From positions 1 to 34,826 of the forward strand of contig JADZEB010000041.1 of NCBI GenBank assembly GCA_020850755.1: a stretch of 34,826 bases of DNA. Direction: 5' to 3'. Positions 23,151 to 32,473 of this stretch are shown in pieces. Source of the stretch: Alphaproteobacteria bacterium. Lineage in GTDB: Bacteria > Pseudomonadota > Alphaproteobacteria > Acetobacterales > Acetobacteraceae. The notes under the pieces are model-generated. The model was given only the letters and a program-made list of their open reading frames with translations, was not told the origin of the DNA and did not search any database. The position numbers and the translations under genes are program-made. The stretch's first letter is position 1, and every line of letters begins with the position of its first letter.

Positions 23151-26100
23151 TCAGCCGGCGAGCTGGTTCAGCGCACGCACCGCCACCATCAGCGCGGCCA
23201 GGTCGGGTGTGCCCGCCGCTGCCTCGGCCGCCAGGGCGGCCGCCCGCTCGGCCTGGGCCGCGCGTGCCTTGCGGAACGTCTCCACCGCCGCGCGCGCGGC
23301 CTCGGGGTCGCGCGGTGCGCCGGCCTCGCGCAGGCAGGCTTCCGCCAGCCGGCGATGCAAGAGGCCGAGATCGTCCATCAGCGCTGCTGCCGCGCGCCCG
23401 GCCCAGGGGCCGCCGCCATCGAGCTCGGCCGCCTGCCGGCGCAAGGGCTCGAGCGCGAAACCCTCGCCCACCGCGAACCAGAGCGTCCCGGCCGCCGGCA
23501 CCGGCAACTCGGCAGCCGTGGCCAAACGCACGATGTCGGGCGCGAGCGCCAGCCGCTCGGCCGCCGCCACGCGCGCGGCCAGCGCCGCCGGCACGCCCTC
23601 GCGCATATAGGCCTCCGCCGCCGGCCCGCCCTCGGCGGCGAGCGACGCGGCAAGCGCGGCCAGAGAGCCGCGGAAGGTCGCCACCGTGTCGTTCACCGGC
23701 ACGCGCGCCGCACCCTCGCGCAGGAACCAGAGCGCGCCGGTTTCCATCAGCCGGCGCAGCGCGGCGAAGAGCGCGGTCTGGGCCGCCGCCGGCAGCTTGC
23801 CGGAGGCGACGGCGGGATCGAGCGCCTCGATCTCGGCCCAGAGCGGGGCGAGGCCGAAGGTCTCGCGCGCGACATAGGCGGCCTGCACCGCCTCGGCCGG
23901 GCTCGCCCCCGCCTCCTCGATCAGGCGGGCCAGCGCGGCCGCGCCCATGCGGTTGATGATGTCGTTGGTCACCACCGTGGCGATCAGCTCGCGGCGCAGG
24001 CGGTGGCGCGGGATCGCCGGGGCGAAGCGCTCGCGCAGGGCGGGCGGGAAGTAGCCCACCAGCTCGGGCGCGAGCGCCGGGTCGTCGGGCATCGCGCTCG
24101 CGGCCACGAAATCGTTGAGCCAGAGCTTGGCGTGGCTCATCAGCACGCTGGCCTCGGGGCGGGTGATGCCCTGGCGCGCCGCGGCGCGCGCGGCCAATGC
24201 CTTCGCGTCCGGCAGGCCGGCGAGCCGCCGGTCGAGCTTGCCCGCGCGCTCCAGGATCGCCATCAGCCGCGCCGCGCCCGCAATGCCGGCCGGCCCCTCG
24301 GCCACGTCCAGCGTCACGGCAAGCGACTGGGTATAGTTGCTGCGCAGCACGAGGCCCGCCACATCGCCCGCCATCTCGGCCAGGAGCTGGTTGCGCTGCT
24401 TCTCGGTCATGTCGCCGGCGGAAACCAAGTCGGCGAGCAGGATCTTGATGTTGACCTCGTGATCGGAGGTATCGACGCCGGCGGAATTGTCGAGCGCGTC
24501 GGTGTTGATGCGCCCGCCATGCAGCGCATACTCGATGCGCCCGGCCTGGGTCACGCCAAGGTTGGCGCCTTCGCCCACCACCTTGCAGCGCAGATCGGCG
24601 CCATCGACGCGGATCGCGTCGTTGCCGCGATCGCCCGCCTCGGCATGGCTTTCATGCGATGCCTTGATGAAGGTGCCGATGCCGCCGAACCAAAGCAGGT
24701 CGACCTCGGCCTTCAGGATCGCGCGCATGATCTCGGCTGGCGTTGCGCGCTCGGCTTCGAGCCCGATCGCCTTGCGCGCCTCGGGGCCGAGGCTGACCGT
24801 TTTCGCCGTGCGCGGGAAGACACCGCCGCCCTTGCTGATCAGCGCCGCGTCGTAATCGGCCCAGGAGGAGCGCGGCAGCTTCGCCAGCCGCTGGCGCTCG
24901 GCCATGCTTTTCTCCCCGTCGGGGTCGGGGTCGATGAAGATGTGGCGGTGGTCGAAGGCGGCGATGAGGCGCGCCTTCGCCGTCTGCAGCATGCCGTTGC
25001 CGAACACGTCGCCGGACATGTCGCCCACGCCGGCCACCGTGAAGGGATCGGCCATGATGTCGCGGCCCATTTCGCGGAAATGCCGCGCAATGCACACCCA
25101 CGCCCCGCGCGCGGTGACGGCAAGCCGCTTGTGGTCGTAGCCCTGGCTGCCGCCCGAGGCAAAGGCGTCGGCCAGCCAGAAGCCGTAATCGGCGGAAAGC
25201 TGGTTGGCGATGTCGCTGAAAGTGGCGGTGCCCTTGTCGGCGGCGGCGACGATGTAGGGATCGTCCTCGTCGCGGCGCACGAGCAGCGGCGGCGAACGCA
25301 CCGCATTGCCGCGCGCATTGTCGGTGAGGTCGAGCATCGCGGAGATGAGGATGCGATAGCAGGCGATGCCCTCCTGCTGCGTTGCCTCGCGGTCGGTGGT
25401 GGCATCGCCGGTTAGTGCGGGCGGGCGCTTGAGCACGAAGCCGCCCTTGGCGCCGACCGGCACGATGACGACGTTCTTCACCATCTGCGCCTTCATCAGG
25501 CCGAGGATCTCGGTGCGGAAATCCTCGCGCCGGTCGGACCAGCGGATACCGCCGCGCGCCACCCGCCCGCCGCGCAGATGGCAGCCTTCCATGCGCGGGG
25601 AATGCACCCAGATCTCCGCCACCGGCCGTGGCAGCGGCATCTCGTCCACCCTGGCGCTGTCGATCTTGAAGGCGATGTAGGGCTTCGGGCTCTGGTCGTT
25701 GCGGTCAGTGCCCTCGCGCACGGGGTGCGAGGCGGGCTGGAAGTAGCTGGTGCGCACCACCGCCTGCAGAGCGTTCATCATGCGCGCGAGGATGCGGTCC
25801 TCGTCCGGGTTGGCCACCGCGTCGAGCAGCTCGGCCCATTCCTCCAGCAGCGCCGCCTCGGCCTTCCTGTTGAAGTCGCGCGCGGGATCGAAGCGCATCA
25901 GGAACAGGTCCACCATCAGCCGCGCCGTGCGCGGATGGGTGGCCAGGGCCGCCTCGACCGCCGGCTGGCTGAAGGCGAAGCCGATCTGCTTGAGCCACTT
26001 GAACAGGGCGCGCAGCACCCAGACCTCGCGCCAGGTCAGTCCGGCGGCCAGCACCAGGCGGTTGAAGCCGTCGGCCTCGGCGGCGCCGTTCCACATCGCC

Positions 26101-28013
26101 TGGAGCGCATCGCGCAACAGCGCGCCCTGCGCCGCGATGTCCACCTGCGTGCCATCGGCCGTGCGCAGAAGGAAATCGTGGATCACGACGGTCGACGCGC
26201 CGGCCGGATGGAGGTGGTGCGGCACTTCCTCGAGCGCGCGCACGCCCAGCGTCTCGATGATCGGCAGGATATCGGACAGCGGCACCGGGCGGGCCGGATG
26301 GAACAGGCGCAGCATGAAGCTGCCGGCAAGCTGGCCCGGCGGGCGGGCGAGAGACAGCACCAGGCGGTTCCCCGCCAGCGCCTCCTCGGCGCGGGCGATG
26401 TCGCCCACCGCCTCGTGCGCGACATGGCGTTCCTGGTAGCTCGCCGGGAAGGCCTCGCCCCAGCGGCTGAGCAGCTTGAGGCCCTCGGCCTCGCCATGCT
26501 CGGCGGCGAGCGCCTCGGCCAGCCGGTCGCGGAAGCTGCGCGCGGCTTCCGCCATGGTGCGTTCGAGCTGGCGCACATCGACGCGCGGCGTGGCACCCGG
26601 CGTGGTGGCGATGATGTAGTGGATCCGCGCCAGGAGGCCGTCGCCCACGGTGGTGTAGTGCGTCGACAGCCGGCCGCCGAAGGCGCGCGCCAGCATCTCG
26701 CCAAGCTGCTTGCGCAGCCTCGTTTCCAGCCGGTCGCGCGGCAGGAACAGGATGGCCGAGACGAAGCGCTCGAACTTGTCCTGGCGCAGGAACAGGGCCA
26801 GCCGCGCGCGTTCCTGCAGAGCCAGGATGCCGCGCGCGATGCGCAGCAGGTCGTCGGTCGAGATCTGGAACAGCTCGTCGCGCGGATAGGTGTCGAGGAT
26901 GTTGGTCAGCGCCCGCCCGTCATGGCTGGCCGGATCGAAGCCGGCCAGGCGCAGCGTCTCGGCCACCTTCTCGCGCAGGATCGGGATCGCGCGCGGCGAG
27001 CGGTTGTAGGCGGCGGCGGCGAACAGGCCGATGAACAGGCGCCCGCCCACCACCTTGCCGGCGGCATCGTAGTCGCGCAGCGTGACCGTGTCGCAATGCT
27101 GCGTGCGATGCACGGTCGAGCGCATGTTGGCCTTGTTCACCTCGACCGCGATCGGCCGGCCGAGGTGCTGCGCCACGGCCGGCGGCAGGTTGGTGGCATC
27201 GCGCAGCACGTCGAATACCGGGATCTTGTGGTCGCGCAGCAGGCCGAGCGATTCCGCCTCGACCGTCTCGATCGCGCCCTCGCCGGCAAGGCGGTAGCGG
27301 CGATAGCCGAGCAGCACGAAATTGTCGTCATGCATCCATTGCAGGAACTCGCGCGCCACCGCCGCGTCCTGCGCCGGGATGGCGGAAGGGGGCTTCGCCA
27401 GCTCCGCCTCCGCTTCCTTCAACTTGCCGCGCAGCGCGTGGAAGTCGCCCACCGCAACGCGCACATCCGCCAGCGCCTGGCGCAGCGCGGTCTCGATCTC
27501 GGCCAGAACGGCCGGGTCGCCCTCGGCGGCGAACTCGACCTGGATCATGCTCTCGCGGATCGTCTCGGGCTGGCCGGGAACGCCGAGGTCGGTCAGCGCG
27601 CCATAGGAATCGCGCAGCACCGGCACGATCGGGTGCACGATCAGCGCCACCGGCTTCTCGCGCCGGTTCAGGGCGCCGATCACGCTGTCCACCAGGAACG
27701 GCATGTCGTCGGTGACGATCTCGGCCACCGAATGCCCGCTGTGCCAGCCATGCGTCTCGGCGCGCGGGTTGAACACCCGCACCCGGGCGGTGCCCACCTC
27801 GCGCCGGTAGGCGAAGTCCCAGAGCGACAACGCCGCACCGGCAAGATCCTCGGGCGAGCGGGACAGCATGTCGTCGGCCGACAGGCCCTTGGCGAACAGG
27901 CGCAGGAAGGCGCTTGCCGGCCGCGCCGCGCTGGTGGGCAGGCGATGGCCGAGCGCCGCGCAGGCCTGGGCGATGATCTCTTCCTTGGGGCGGGCATCGT
28001 CGTCGAGCGGCAT
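23151..28013 (-). CDS. gdhB: NAD-specific glutamate dehydrogenase (large, about 180 kDa class)
   Basis: A 1620-residue cytoplasmic enzyme, the usual size of the L_180 class of NAD-glutamate dehydrogenase (Pseudomonas GdhB, Caulobacter, Streptomyces clavuligerus). It oxidatively deaminates L-glutamate to 2-oxoglutarate and ammonium. The N-terminal half holds ACT-like regulatory modules (IVTDDMPFLVDSVIGAL; FLQWMHDDNFVLLGYR; LPRDRLETRLRKQLGEML). The catalytic core has RVARGGIRWSDRREDFRTEI, VIVPVGAKGGFVLK (near residue 850), GVGDMSGDVFGNGML and GEGANLGVTQAGRIEYAL, GGRINTDALDNSAGVDTSDH. The ATG at 28013 has GGAGG six bases upstream; the frame is open for 80 further codons that do not look like the family. 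It is divergent from the JmjC-type oxygenase gene. Activity in this class is often allosterically controlled by amino acids. Confidence 0.95.
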   Translation of the reverse strand: MPLDDDARPKEEIIAQACAALGHRLPTSAARPASAFLRLFAKGLSADDMLSRSPEDLAGAALSLWDFAYRREVGTARVRVFNPRAETHGWHSGHSVAEIVTDDMPFLVDSVIGALNRREKPVALIVHPIVPVLRDSYGALTDLGVPGQPETIRESMIQVEFAAEGDPAVLAEIETALRQALADVRVAVGDFHALRGKLKEAEAELAKPPSAIPAQDAAVAREFLQWMHDDNFVLLGYRRYRLAGEGAIETVEAESLGLLRDHKIPVFDVLRDATNLPPAVAQHLGRPIAVEVNKANMRSTVHRTQHCDTVTLRDYDAAGKVVGGRLFIGLFAAAAYNRSPRAIPILREKVAETLRLAGFDPASHDGRALTNILDTYPRDELFQISTDDLLRIARGILALQERARLALFLRQDKFERFVSAILFLPRDRLETRLRKQLGEMLARAFGGRLSTHYTTVGDGLLARIHYIIATTPGATPRVDVRQLERTMAEAARSFRDRLAEALAAEHGEAEGLKLLSRWGEAFPASYQERHVAHEAVGDIARAEEALAGNRLVLSLARPPGQLAGSFMLRLFHPARPVPLSDILPIIETLGVRALEEVPHHLHPAGASTVVIHDFLLRTADGTQVDIAAQGALLRDALQAMWNGAAEADGFNRLVLAAGLTWREVWVLRALFKWLKQIGFAFSQPAVEAALATHPRTARLMVDLFLMRFDPARDFNRKAEAALLEEWAELLDAVANPDEDRILARMMNALQAVVRTSYFQPASHPVREGTDRNDQSPKPYIAFKIDSARVDEMPLPRPVAEIWVHSPRMEGCHLRGGRVARGGIRWSDRREDFRTEILGLMKAQMVKNVVIVPVGAKGGFVLKRPPALTGDATTDREATQQEGIACYRILISAMLDLTDNARGNAVRSPPLLVRRDEDDPYIVAAADKGTATFSDIANQLSADYGFWLADAFASGGSQGYDHKRLAVTARGAWVCIARHFREMGRDIMADPFTVAGVGDMSGDVFGNGMLQTAKARLIAAFDHRHIFIDPDPDGEKSMAERQRLAKLPRSSWADYDAALISKGGGVFPRTAKTVSLGPEARKAIGLEAERATPAEIMRAILKAEVDLLWFGGIGTFIKASHESHAEAGDRGNDAIRVDGADLRCKVVGEGANLGVTQAGRIEYALHGGRINTDALDNSAGVDTSDHEVNIKILLADLVSAGDMTEKQRNQLLAEMAGDVAGLVLRSNYTQSLAVTLDVAEGPAGIAGAARLMAILERAGKLDRRLAGLPDAKALAARAAARQGITRPEASVLMSHAKLWLNDFVAASAMPDDPALAPELVGYFPPALRERFAPAIPRHRLRRELIATVVTNDIINRMGAAALARLIEEAGASPAEAVQAAYVARETFGLAPLWAEIEALDPAVASGKLPAAAQTALFAALRRLMETGALWFLREGAARVPVNDTVATFRGSLAALAASLAAEGGPAAEAYMREGVPAALAARVAAAERLALAPDIVRLATAAELPVPAAGTLWFAVGEGFALEPLRRQAAELDGGGPWAGRAAAALMDDLGLLHRRLAEACLREAGAPRDPEAARAAVETFRKARAAQAERAAALAAEAAAGTPDLAALMVAVRALNQLAG

Positions 28014-28387
28014 CGCGGGCCTCCGGCTGTGGGCGAACGGTCTGGGGTCGGGCGATCGGAGCGGACGGACAAGCGCGGTTGCATCGGCGGCGGAACATAC
28101 TCGCCGTTGCGGTGGTCCCGGCGCAAGTGCTGGGCGCTGAAATAACGCTGATGTGCGGCAATCCTGCACGCGCAGAGGTGACGGCTGGGTTAAGGAGGGC
28201 TGGCATCCGCCGGTCACGTGATCGGTTGCGCTGCGATGCAGCATGGCCGACACTGCGCCGGGGCGAGGGTCGCGGGCGGCCCGCCCCCGTCCTGCCGTCC
28301 TGGCGCTTGATCTTGCGCAAGGACGCCAGGCCCGGCGCGCGGTGCTATGCTACAGCCCCGTTCCACCCGCCCCGGAGGCCAACCGCC
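28014..28387. other. Divergent intergenic region between gdhB and JmjC-type gene
   Basis: These 374 bases should contain both promoters. They hold an 8-bp palindrome TCACGTGA (28214-28221) and an inverted repeat CCTGGCG/CGCCAGG (28299-28305 and 28324-28330) around a weak Fnr-like half site. TATGCT at 28346-28351 could serve as a -10 for the plus-strand gene, but no matching -35 is evident. No RNA gene is seen. Confidence 0.4.
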
Positions 28388-29683
28388 GTGGTGAAATTGT
28401 CCTTTGCCGACATCCTCGCGCCGATCACGCCCGAGCAGTTCTTCGCCGAGTACTACGACAAGAAGCCGCTGCACGTGCCCGGTGTGCGCGCCAAGTTCGT
28501 CGAGGTGATGAACTGGCGGTCGATGAACGACCTCCTCAACATGACGCATATCTGGTCGCCGCACTCGCTCAAGCTGGTGCTCGACGGCACCGTGCTGCCG
28601 GCCGAACAGTACATGGCCAGCGCCACCAACCGCGATGGCCAGTCCTCGATGCAGCCGGTGACGGCGAAGGTCCATGAGCTGATCCGCCGCGGCGCCTCCG
28701 TCGTGCTGAACGACATCGACAGCCTGACGCCCGGCCTGCGCGCGCTTTCCGACGCGCTGGAAGGGGCCGGGCTCGGCCGCAGCCAGGCGAACCTCTACTG
28801 CTCCTGGCGCGACCACAAGGCCTTCCCCGCGCATTTCGACACCCACGATGTGTGGGCGATCCATGTCGAGGGCGAGAAGACCTGGAACATCTGGGAAGGC
28901 CGCGCCGACTGGCCGGTGATGCACGCCTTCTTCCGCAACATGGGCCAAGCCTATCACGATCGCACGCGCGGCGCCCTGAAGGAGCAGATCGTCCTCAAGC
29001 CCGGCGATCTGCTCTATCTGCCGCGCGGCTGGTACCACGACGCGCTGTGCGAATCCGATGCCTGCATCCACATCGCCTTCGGCGTGCACGCGCCGCTCGG
29101 CCTCGATGTCATGAGCATCCTGTCCGACCGCGCCGTGCATGACGTGCTGTTCCGCCAGCCCCTGCCGCGGGCGGATGGCATCCAGGGCAAGTTCGCCCTG
29201 CACGAGCGGCTGCGCGAGCTCGGCCGGCGGCTGCGCGACATGCTGCACGAGCCCAAGGTCGTCGAGGTGGTGGAGAAGTTCGCCGCCAACTACCGCTTCC
29301 ATCGCGGCGGCTACGACGTGCCCTTCGTGCGCACCGGCATCCGCCCGCCCGAGGACGACATGCCGGGCGCCCCCGCCATGTCCGGTTCCACGTCCGCCGC
29401 CGCATCCGCATCCGTCGCCGCCGGCGGCGATGGCGCGGCCGGGCCGGCGCGCTACCGCGTTGCCGTGGCCGGGGCCCGCGCCGTGCGCCGCGGCCAGGAC
29501 TGGGCCTTGCGCGCGGGCGCGGCGATGATCCCGCTCGCCGGCGCCGAGGCCGATGCCGCGCAATGGGTGCTGGCACGCAGCGACTTCGCCGCCGCCGATC
29601 TTGGCGCGGCCTTCCCCGGCCTCGACCGTGCCGGCTTCCTCGGCAAGCTCGCCGAGGCGGGCGTGCTGGTGGCGGCCGACTGA
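28388..29683 (+). CDS. JmjC/cupin_4 domain 2-oxoglutarate oxygenase (ribosomal-oxygenase-like)
   Basis: A 431-residue protein. Residues about 5-240 form the cupin_4 (JmjC) domain: ITPEQFFAEYYDKKPLHVPG is the typical N-terminal entry, and iron ligands are likely H149 and D151 (FPAHFDTHDVWAIHVEG) and H217 (LPRGWYHDA). The bacterial family includes YcfD/RoxA, which hydroxylates an arginine of ribosomal protein uL16 using oxygen and 2-oxoglutarate. A helical dimerisation-like region (about 245-330), a Ser/Ala-rich linker (340-370) and a winged-helix-like tail follow. Initiation is probably the GTG at 28388, nine bases after GGAGG (28374-28378); the adjacent GTG at 28391 is possible. Its target protein is unknown. 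Confidence 0.85.
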   Translation: MVKLSFADILAPITPEQFFAEYYDKKPLHVPGVRAKFVEVMNWRSMNDLLNMTHIWSPHSLKLVLDGTVLPAEQYMASATNRDGQSSMQPVTAKVHELIRRGASVVLNDIDSLTPGLRALSDALEGAGLGRSQANLYCSWRDHKAFPAHFDTHDVWAIHVEGEKTWNIWEGRADWPVMHAFFRNMGQAYHDRTRGALKEQIVLKPGDLLYLPRGWYHDALCESDACIHIAFGVHAPLGLDVMSILSDRAVHDVLFRQPLPRADGIQGKFALHERLRELGRRLRDMLHEPKVVEVVEKFAANYRFHRGGYDVPFVRTGIRPPEDDMPGAPAMSGSTSAAASASVAAGGDGAAGPARYRVAVAGARAVRRGQDWALRAGAAMIPLAGAEADAAQWVLARSDFAAADLGAAFPGLDRAGFLGKLAEAGVLVAAD

Positions 29684-29815
29684 AGGCCGCGCGCACCGGC
29701 CCGGCCGGTCACGCGCTCGTCACGGGCCCTGGTGCGAATTGGTGCTGTTGCCGCTCCGCCCCCTTGGGGCATGATCGCCATGCTCGCGCATCTGGGCGCG
29801 GGCGGGAGGACACCC

Positions 29816-31342
29816 ATGACGCTCGTCTGGCGCAAGACCGGCTTCGCCTTCGCCGCCTTCTGTGCTGCCGCCATGCTGGCGCCGCTGGCCGGCGCGCCCG
29901 CGCCCGCCCTGGCGCAGCCGGCGCCGCGTGCCGGCGCCCCGGTCGAGATCGTCAACCGCCACTCGGTCACGCTCTACGAGCTCTACATCGTCGGCGCCGA
30001 GCGCAGCGATTGGGGGCGCGACCGGCTCGGCTCCGATGTCATCGCGCCCGGCCAGCGCTTCCGCGTCACCCTGGAGCCCGAGGCCGGCTGCCGCGTCAAC
30101 ATCCGCGCCATCTACGAGGATCGCCGCACCGAGGACCGGCGCGATGTCGATGTCTGCGCCGCGCGCGAGCAGGTGTTCGCCGGCGCGGACACGGCACCGC
30201 CCGCGCCCACCGCCTCGCCGCGCGCCGCGCCGCGCCCCACGCCGCTGCCCCCGCGCACGCAGGCGCGCCCGCCCGCATCCCCGCCCGCATCCCCGCCCGC
30301 TGCCCCGCCGCGGCCGGCGGCGCCGGCGCTGCCCGCTCCGGCCGAGGACCAGTTCGGCCTGCTCAACCGCTCGGGGCGCGCCATCGCCGGCCTGTTCGTC
30401 GCGCCCGCCGATGCCGCCGGCTGGGGCGAGAACCGCGCCGGCACACCGCTGGCCCAGGGCGCGCGCGCCAATATCGGCTTCGACCGCGCCGGCGGCTGCG
30501 CGCAGAACATCCGCGTCGTGTTCGACAACCAGTCGGCCGAGGAGCGGCGGCGGATCGATCTCTGCCAGACGCGCCAGCTTGCGATCGGTCCGGGCTGGAC
30601 CACGGCCGAGACGCTGCCGCCGGTCGATCGCATCAGCCTGCGCCTGGTGAACCAGGCACGCCGCAGCATGATCGAGCTCTATCTGCGCGCGCCGGGCGCG
30701 AATGGCTGGGGCCGCGACCGCCTCGGCTCCAGCACGGTCTCCGCCGGCCAGCGTCACATGGTCGAGCTGGAGGGCGAGGGCTGTGTGTTCGACGTGCGCG
30801 CGACCTTCGGCGCCGGGCGCGAGGCGCTGCACGAGGGCCTCGACCTTTGCGCCGTGAATGAGCTGGCGCTGGCCCCGCCTGCCGCCACGCGCACCCTGAC
30901 GATCGTCAACCAGTCCGGCCGGACGATCGTCGCGATCTACGCCCAGCCGCAGGATGGCGGGCGGCGGTCGGGCGACTTGCTCGGATCGGACATGGTCTCG
31001 CGCGACGCGCGCTACGAACTGGAGATGCCCGAGGGCAGCGAGTGCACCTACGACCTCACCTTCGAGTTCGGTGGCGCGCGCGAGCAGCAGCGCGTCGATA
31101 TCTGCACGACGCGCGAGCTGATGGTGGCCGCGCCCGGGCCGGGCACCACCGCGCGCCCGCCGCGCGGCGATGCCCCGGGTAGTGCCGCGGGCGCCGGTGC
31201 CGGCGACAAGCCGGCCGCGGGCGCGACGCCCCCGGCGGCGGGCGGCGGCGAATCGCCGGGTGCCGGCAAGCCCGGCCCGTCGGACGGTCCCGCGGCGCCC
31301 GGCGCGCGCCCTGGCGACAAGCCCGCCGGCCGGCCGATCTGA
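29816..31342 (+). CDS. Periplasmic protein with four cysteine-paired WGxDxLG repeats
   Basis: A 508-residue protein with a Sec signal peptide (core AFAAFCAAAMLAPLAG, cleavage near ALAQ, residue 34). Four repeats of about 77 residues follow at 43-121, 180-257, 274-352 and 361-437. Each opens with a beta strand [VLF]x[IL][VL]N, continues with WGRDRLGS-like text (W66, W203, W298; the fourth has lost the Trp) and has two cysteines 20-22 residues apart: C92/C114, C228/C250, C323/C345, C410/C430. The second cysteine sits in a D-[VLI]-C motif. Repeats 1 and 2 are joined by a Pro/Ala linker (124-176), and the C-terminus (440-508) is Gly/Pro/Ala-rich. The start at 29816 has GGGAGGA six bases upstream. 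I know similar repeats only from hypothetical proteins; function unknown. Confidence 0.8.
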   Translation: MTLVWRKTGFAFAAFCAAAMLAPLAGAPAPALAQPAPRAGAPVEIVNRHSVTLYELYIVGAERSDWGRDRLGSDVIAPGQRFRVTLEPEAGCRVNIRAIYEDRRTEDRRDVDVCAAREQVFAGADTAPPAPTASPRAAPRPTPLPPRTQARPPASPPASPPAAPPRPAAPALPAPAEDQFGLLNRSGRAIAGLFVAPADAAGWGENRAGTPLAQGARANIGFDRAGGCAQNIRVVFDNQSAEERRRIDLCQTRQLAIGPGWTTAETLPPVDRISLRLVNQARRSMIELYLRAPGANGWGRDRLGSSTVSAGQRHMVELEGEGCVFDVRATFGAGREALHEGLDLCAVNELALAPPAATRTLTIVNQSGRTIVAIYAQPQDGGRRSGDLLGSDMVSRDARYELEMPEGSECTYDLTFEFGGAREQQRVDICTTRELMVAAPGPGTTARPPRGDAPGSAAGAGAGDKPAAGATPPAAGGGESPGAGKPGPSDGPAAPGARPGDKPAGRPI

Positions 31343-31611
31343 CGGGCCGGGTCCGGCCGGCCTGTCCTGGCGCGATCCGGTCGGAGGCGCGAGGTATCGG
31401 CGCTGGGGCACGTGCCTTTCGGCTGGTCGAAGCTGATCGCAACGTGCCCTGGCGTTTCGCCGTGGCGGGTTTCGCTGCGGCCGCGATGGGCATGCGCGCG
31501 CGGGCCGGGCGCAGCCGGCATCGGACGCCTCGCCCAGCCGCCTGGATGCGAAGGCGGCGGGTGCGCATCACGCGCCCCGCCGCCCTGGTTCGTTCGCGGT
31601 ATCTGCGGCGT

Positions 31612-32448
31612 TCAGTGCAGCGCGGTATCGCCCAGCCCAGTTCCGGCAGCCCCGCCGGGCAGCGCCAGCCCTTCGATCCGCGCCTGCCGCGCCAGCTCGG
31701 CCACGAAGGCCGCCGCCGCCTGCCGCCACGCCACCGCGCCAAGCTCGGTCATCAGGCGCGGGCGCACATGCTCGAAAGGCAGCAGCTCGCCCTTCGCCGC
31801 CTTCAGCAGCCGCAGCACATGGAAGCCGTAGCGGCTGTGCACCAGCACCGGGCAGACCTGGCCCGGTTCCAGCGCGGCGAGGAAGGTCTCGAACTCCGGC
31901 ACGGTCGAGCCGCGCGTGAGCTGGCCGAGATGCCCGTCCGCCGTGCGCGAGGGGCAGTCCGAGTTGGCGCGCGCCAGCGCCCCGATGCTGTCGGGATCGG
32001 CCTTCACCTTGGCCAGCAGCCCCTCGGCCTTGGCGCGCGCCGCCGCCGTGGCTTCGGCATCGGCCGGGTTGGAGGCAACCAGGATGTGCTGGGCCTCCCA
32101 CAGGTCGGGTGCGCGATACTGTTCGGGATTGGCGCGATAGCGCGCGCGCATCTGCGCCTCGTCCGGCGGCGGCGGATCGACCGCCACCGCGATCAGGCGG
32201 CGGATGGCGCGCTCCTCGGGCATCTCGTCGGCCGGCGGCTCCTCTTCCTCGGCCATCATCTCGGCCGCCTCCGCCTCGGTGAGCGCGTCGAGGCCGCGGC
32301 GGCGCGCCTCCGCCAGGAGCAGCGTGCGCACGACAAGCGCGCGCGCCGCCGCATCCCAGGCCGCCTGCCGGTCCTTGGCCGGATGGTGCTGCATCTCGGC
32401 GGCGATCGCGGCCTCCGGGATCTCGACGCCGTCGACGAGAACGGTCAT
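31612..32448 (-). CDS. PpiC-type (parvulin) peptidyl-prolyl isomerase of the nar operon
   Basis: A 278-residue protein without a signal peptide, so probably cytoplasmic. An N-terminal helical SurA/NifM-like segment (1-110) is followed by a rotamase domain (about 115-215): APDLWEAQHILVA, FLAKV-like ALARANSDCPSRTADGHLGQLTRG, VPEFETFLAALEPGQVCPVLVHSRYGFHVLRL. Cytoplasmic parvulins of this kind close nitrate reductase operons in pseudomonads and other bacteria, and are thought to help fold or assemble NarGH; this is known from gene order more than from mechanism. The ATG at 32448 begins 25 bases after the narI stop and has GAGGGAG upstream, supporting cotranscription. It is the last gene of the operon. 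Confidence 0.88.
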   Translation of the reverse strand: MTVLVDGVEIPEAAIAAEMQHHPAKDRQAAWDAAARALVVRTLLLAEARRRGLDALTEAEAAEMMAEEEEPPADEMPEERAIRRLIAVAVDPPPPDEAQMRARYRANPEQYRAPDLWEAQHILVASNPADAEATAAARAKAEGLLAKVKADPDSIGALARANSDCPSRTADGHLGQLTRGSTVPEFETFLAALEPGQVCPVLVHSRYGFHVLRLLKAAKGELLPFEHVRPRLMTELGAVAWRQAAAAFVAELARQARIEGLALPGGAAGTGLGDTALH

Positions 32449-32473
32449 GGCTCTGGCTCCCTCGGGTCCGGCC

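Noticed and set aside
23097-28145. Two very long plus-strand open frames opposite NAD-glutamate dehydrogenase (about 770 and 855 codons)
   Set aside because: Their translations are His/Arg/Gln-rich without domains and mirror the minus-strand gene; long antisense frames are expected at this GC content.
28014-28253. Eighty-codon N-terminal extension of glutamate dehydrogenase
   Set aside because: The frame is open, but GGAGG precedes the ATG at 28013 and the extension has no resemblance to the family start.
28307-28320. TTGATCTTGCGCAA as a second Fnr/FixK box before the JmjC-type gene
   Set aside because: The right half (CGCAA) has two mismatches to ATCAA; too weak without further evidence.
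31343-31375. GC-rich stem after the four-repeat protein as a terminator
   Set aside because: The GGCCGG/CCGGCC stem has a two- to four-base loop and no T-run.
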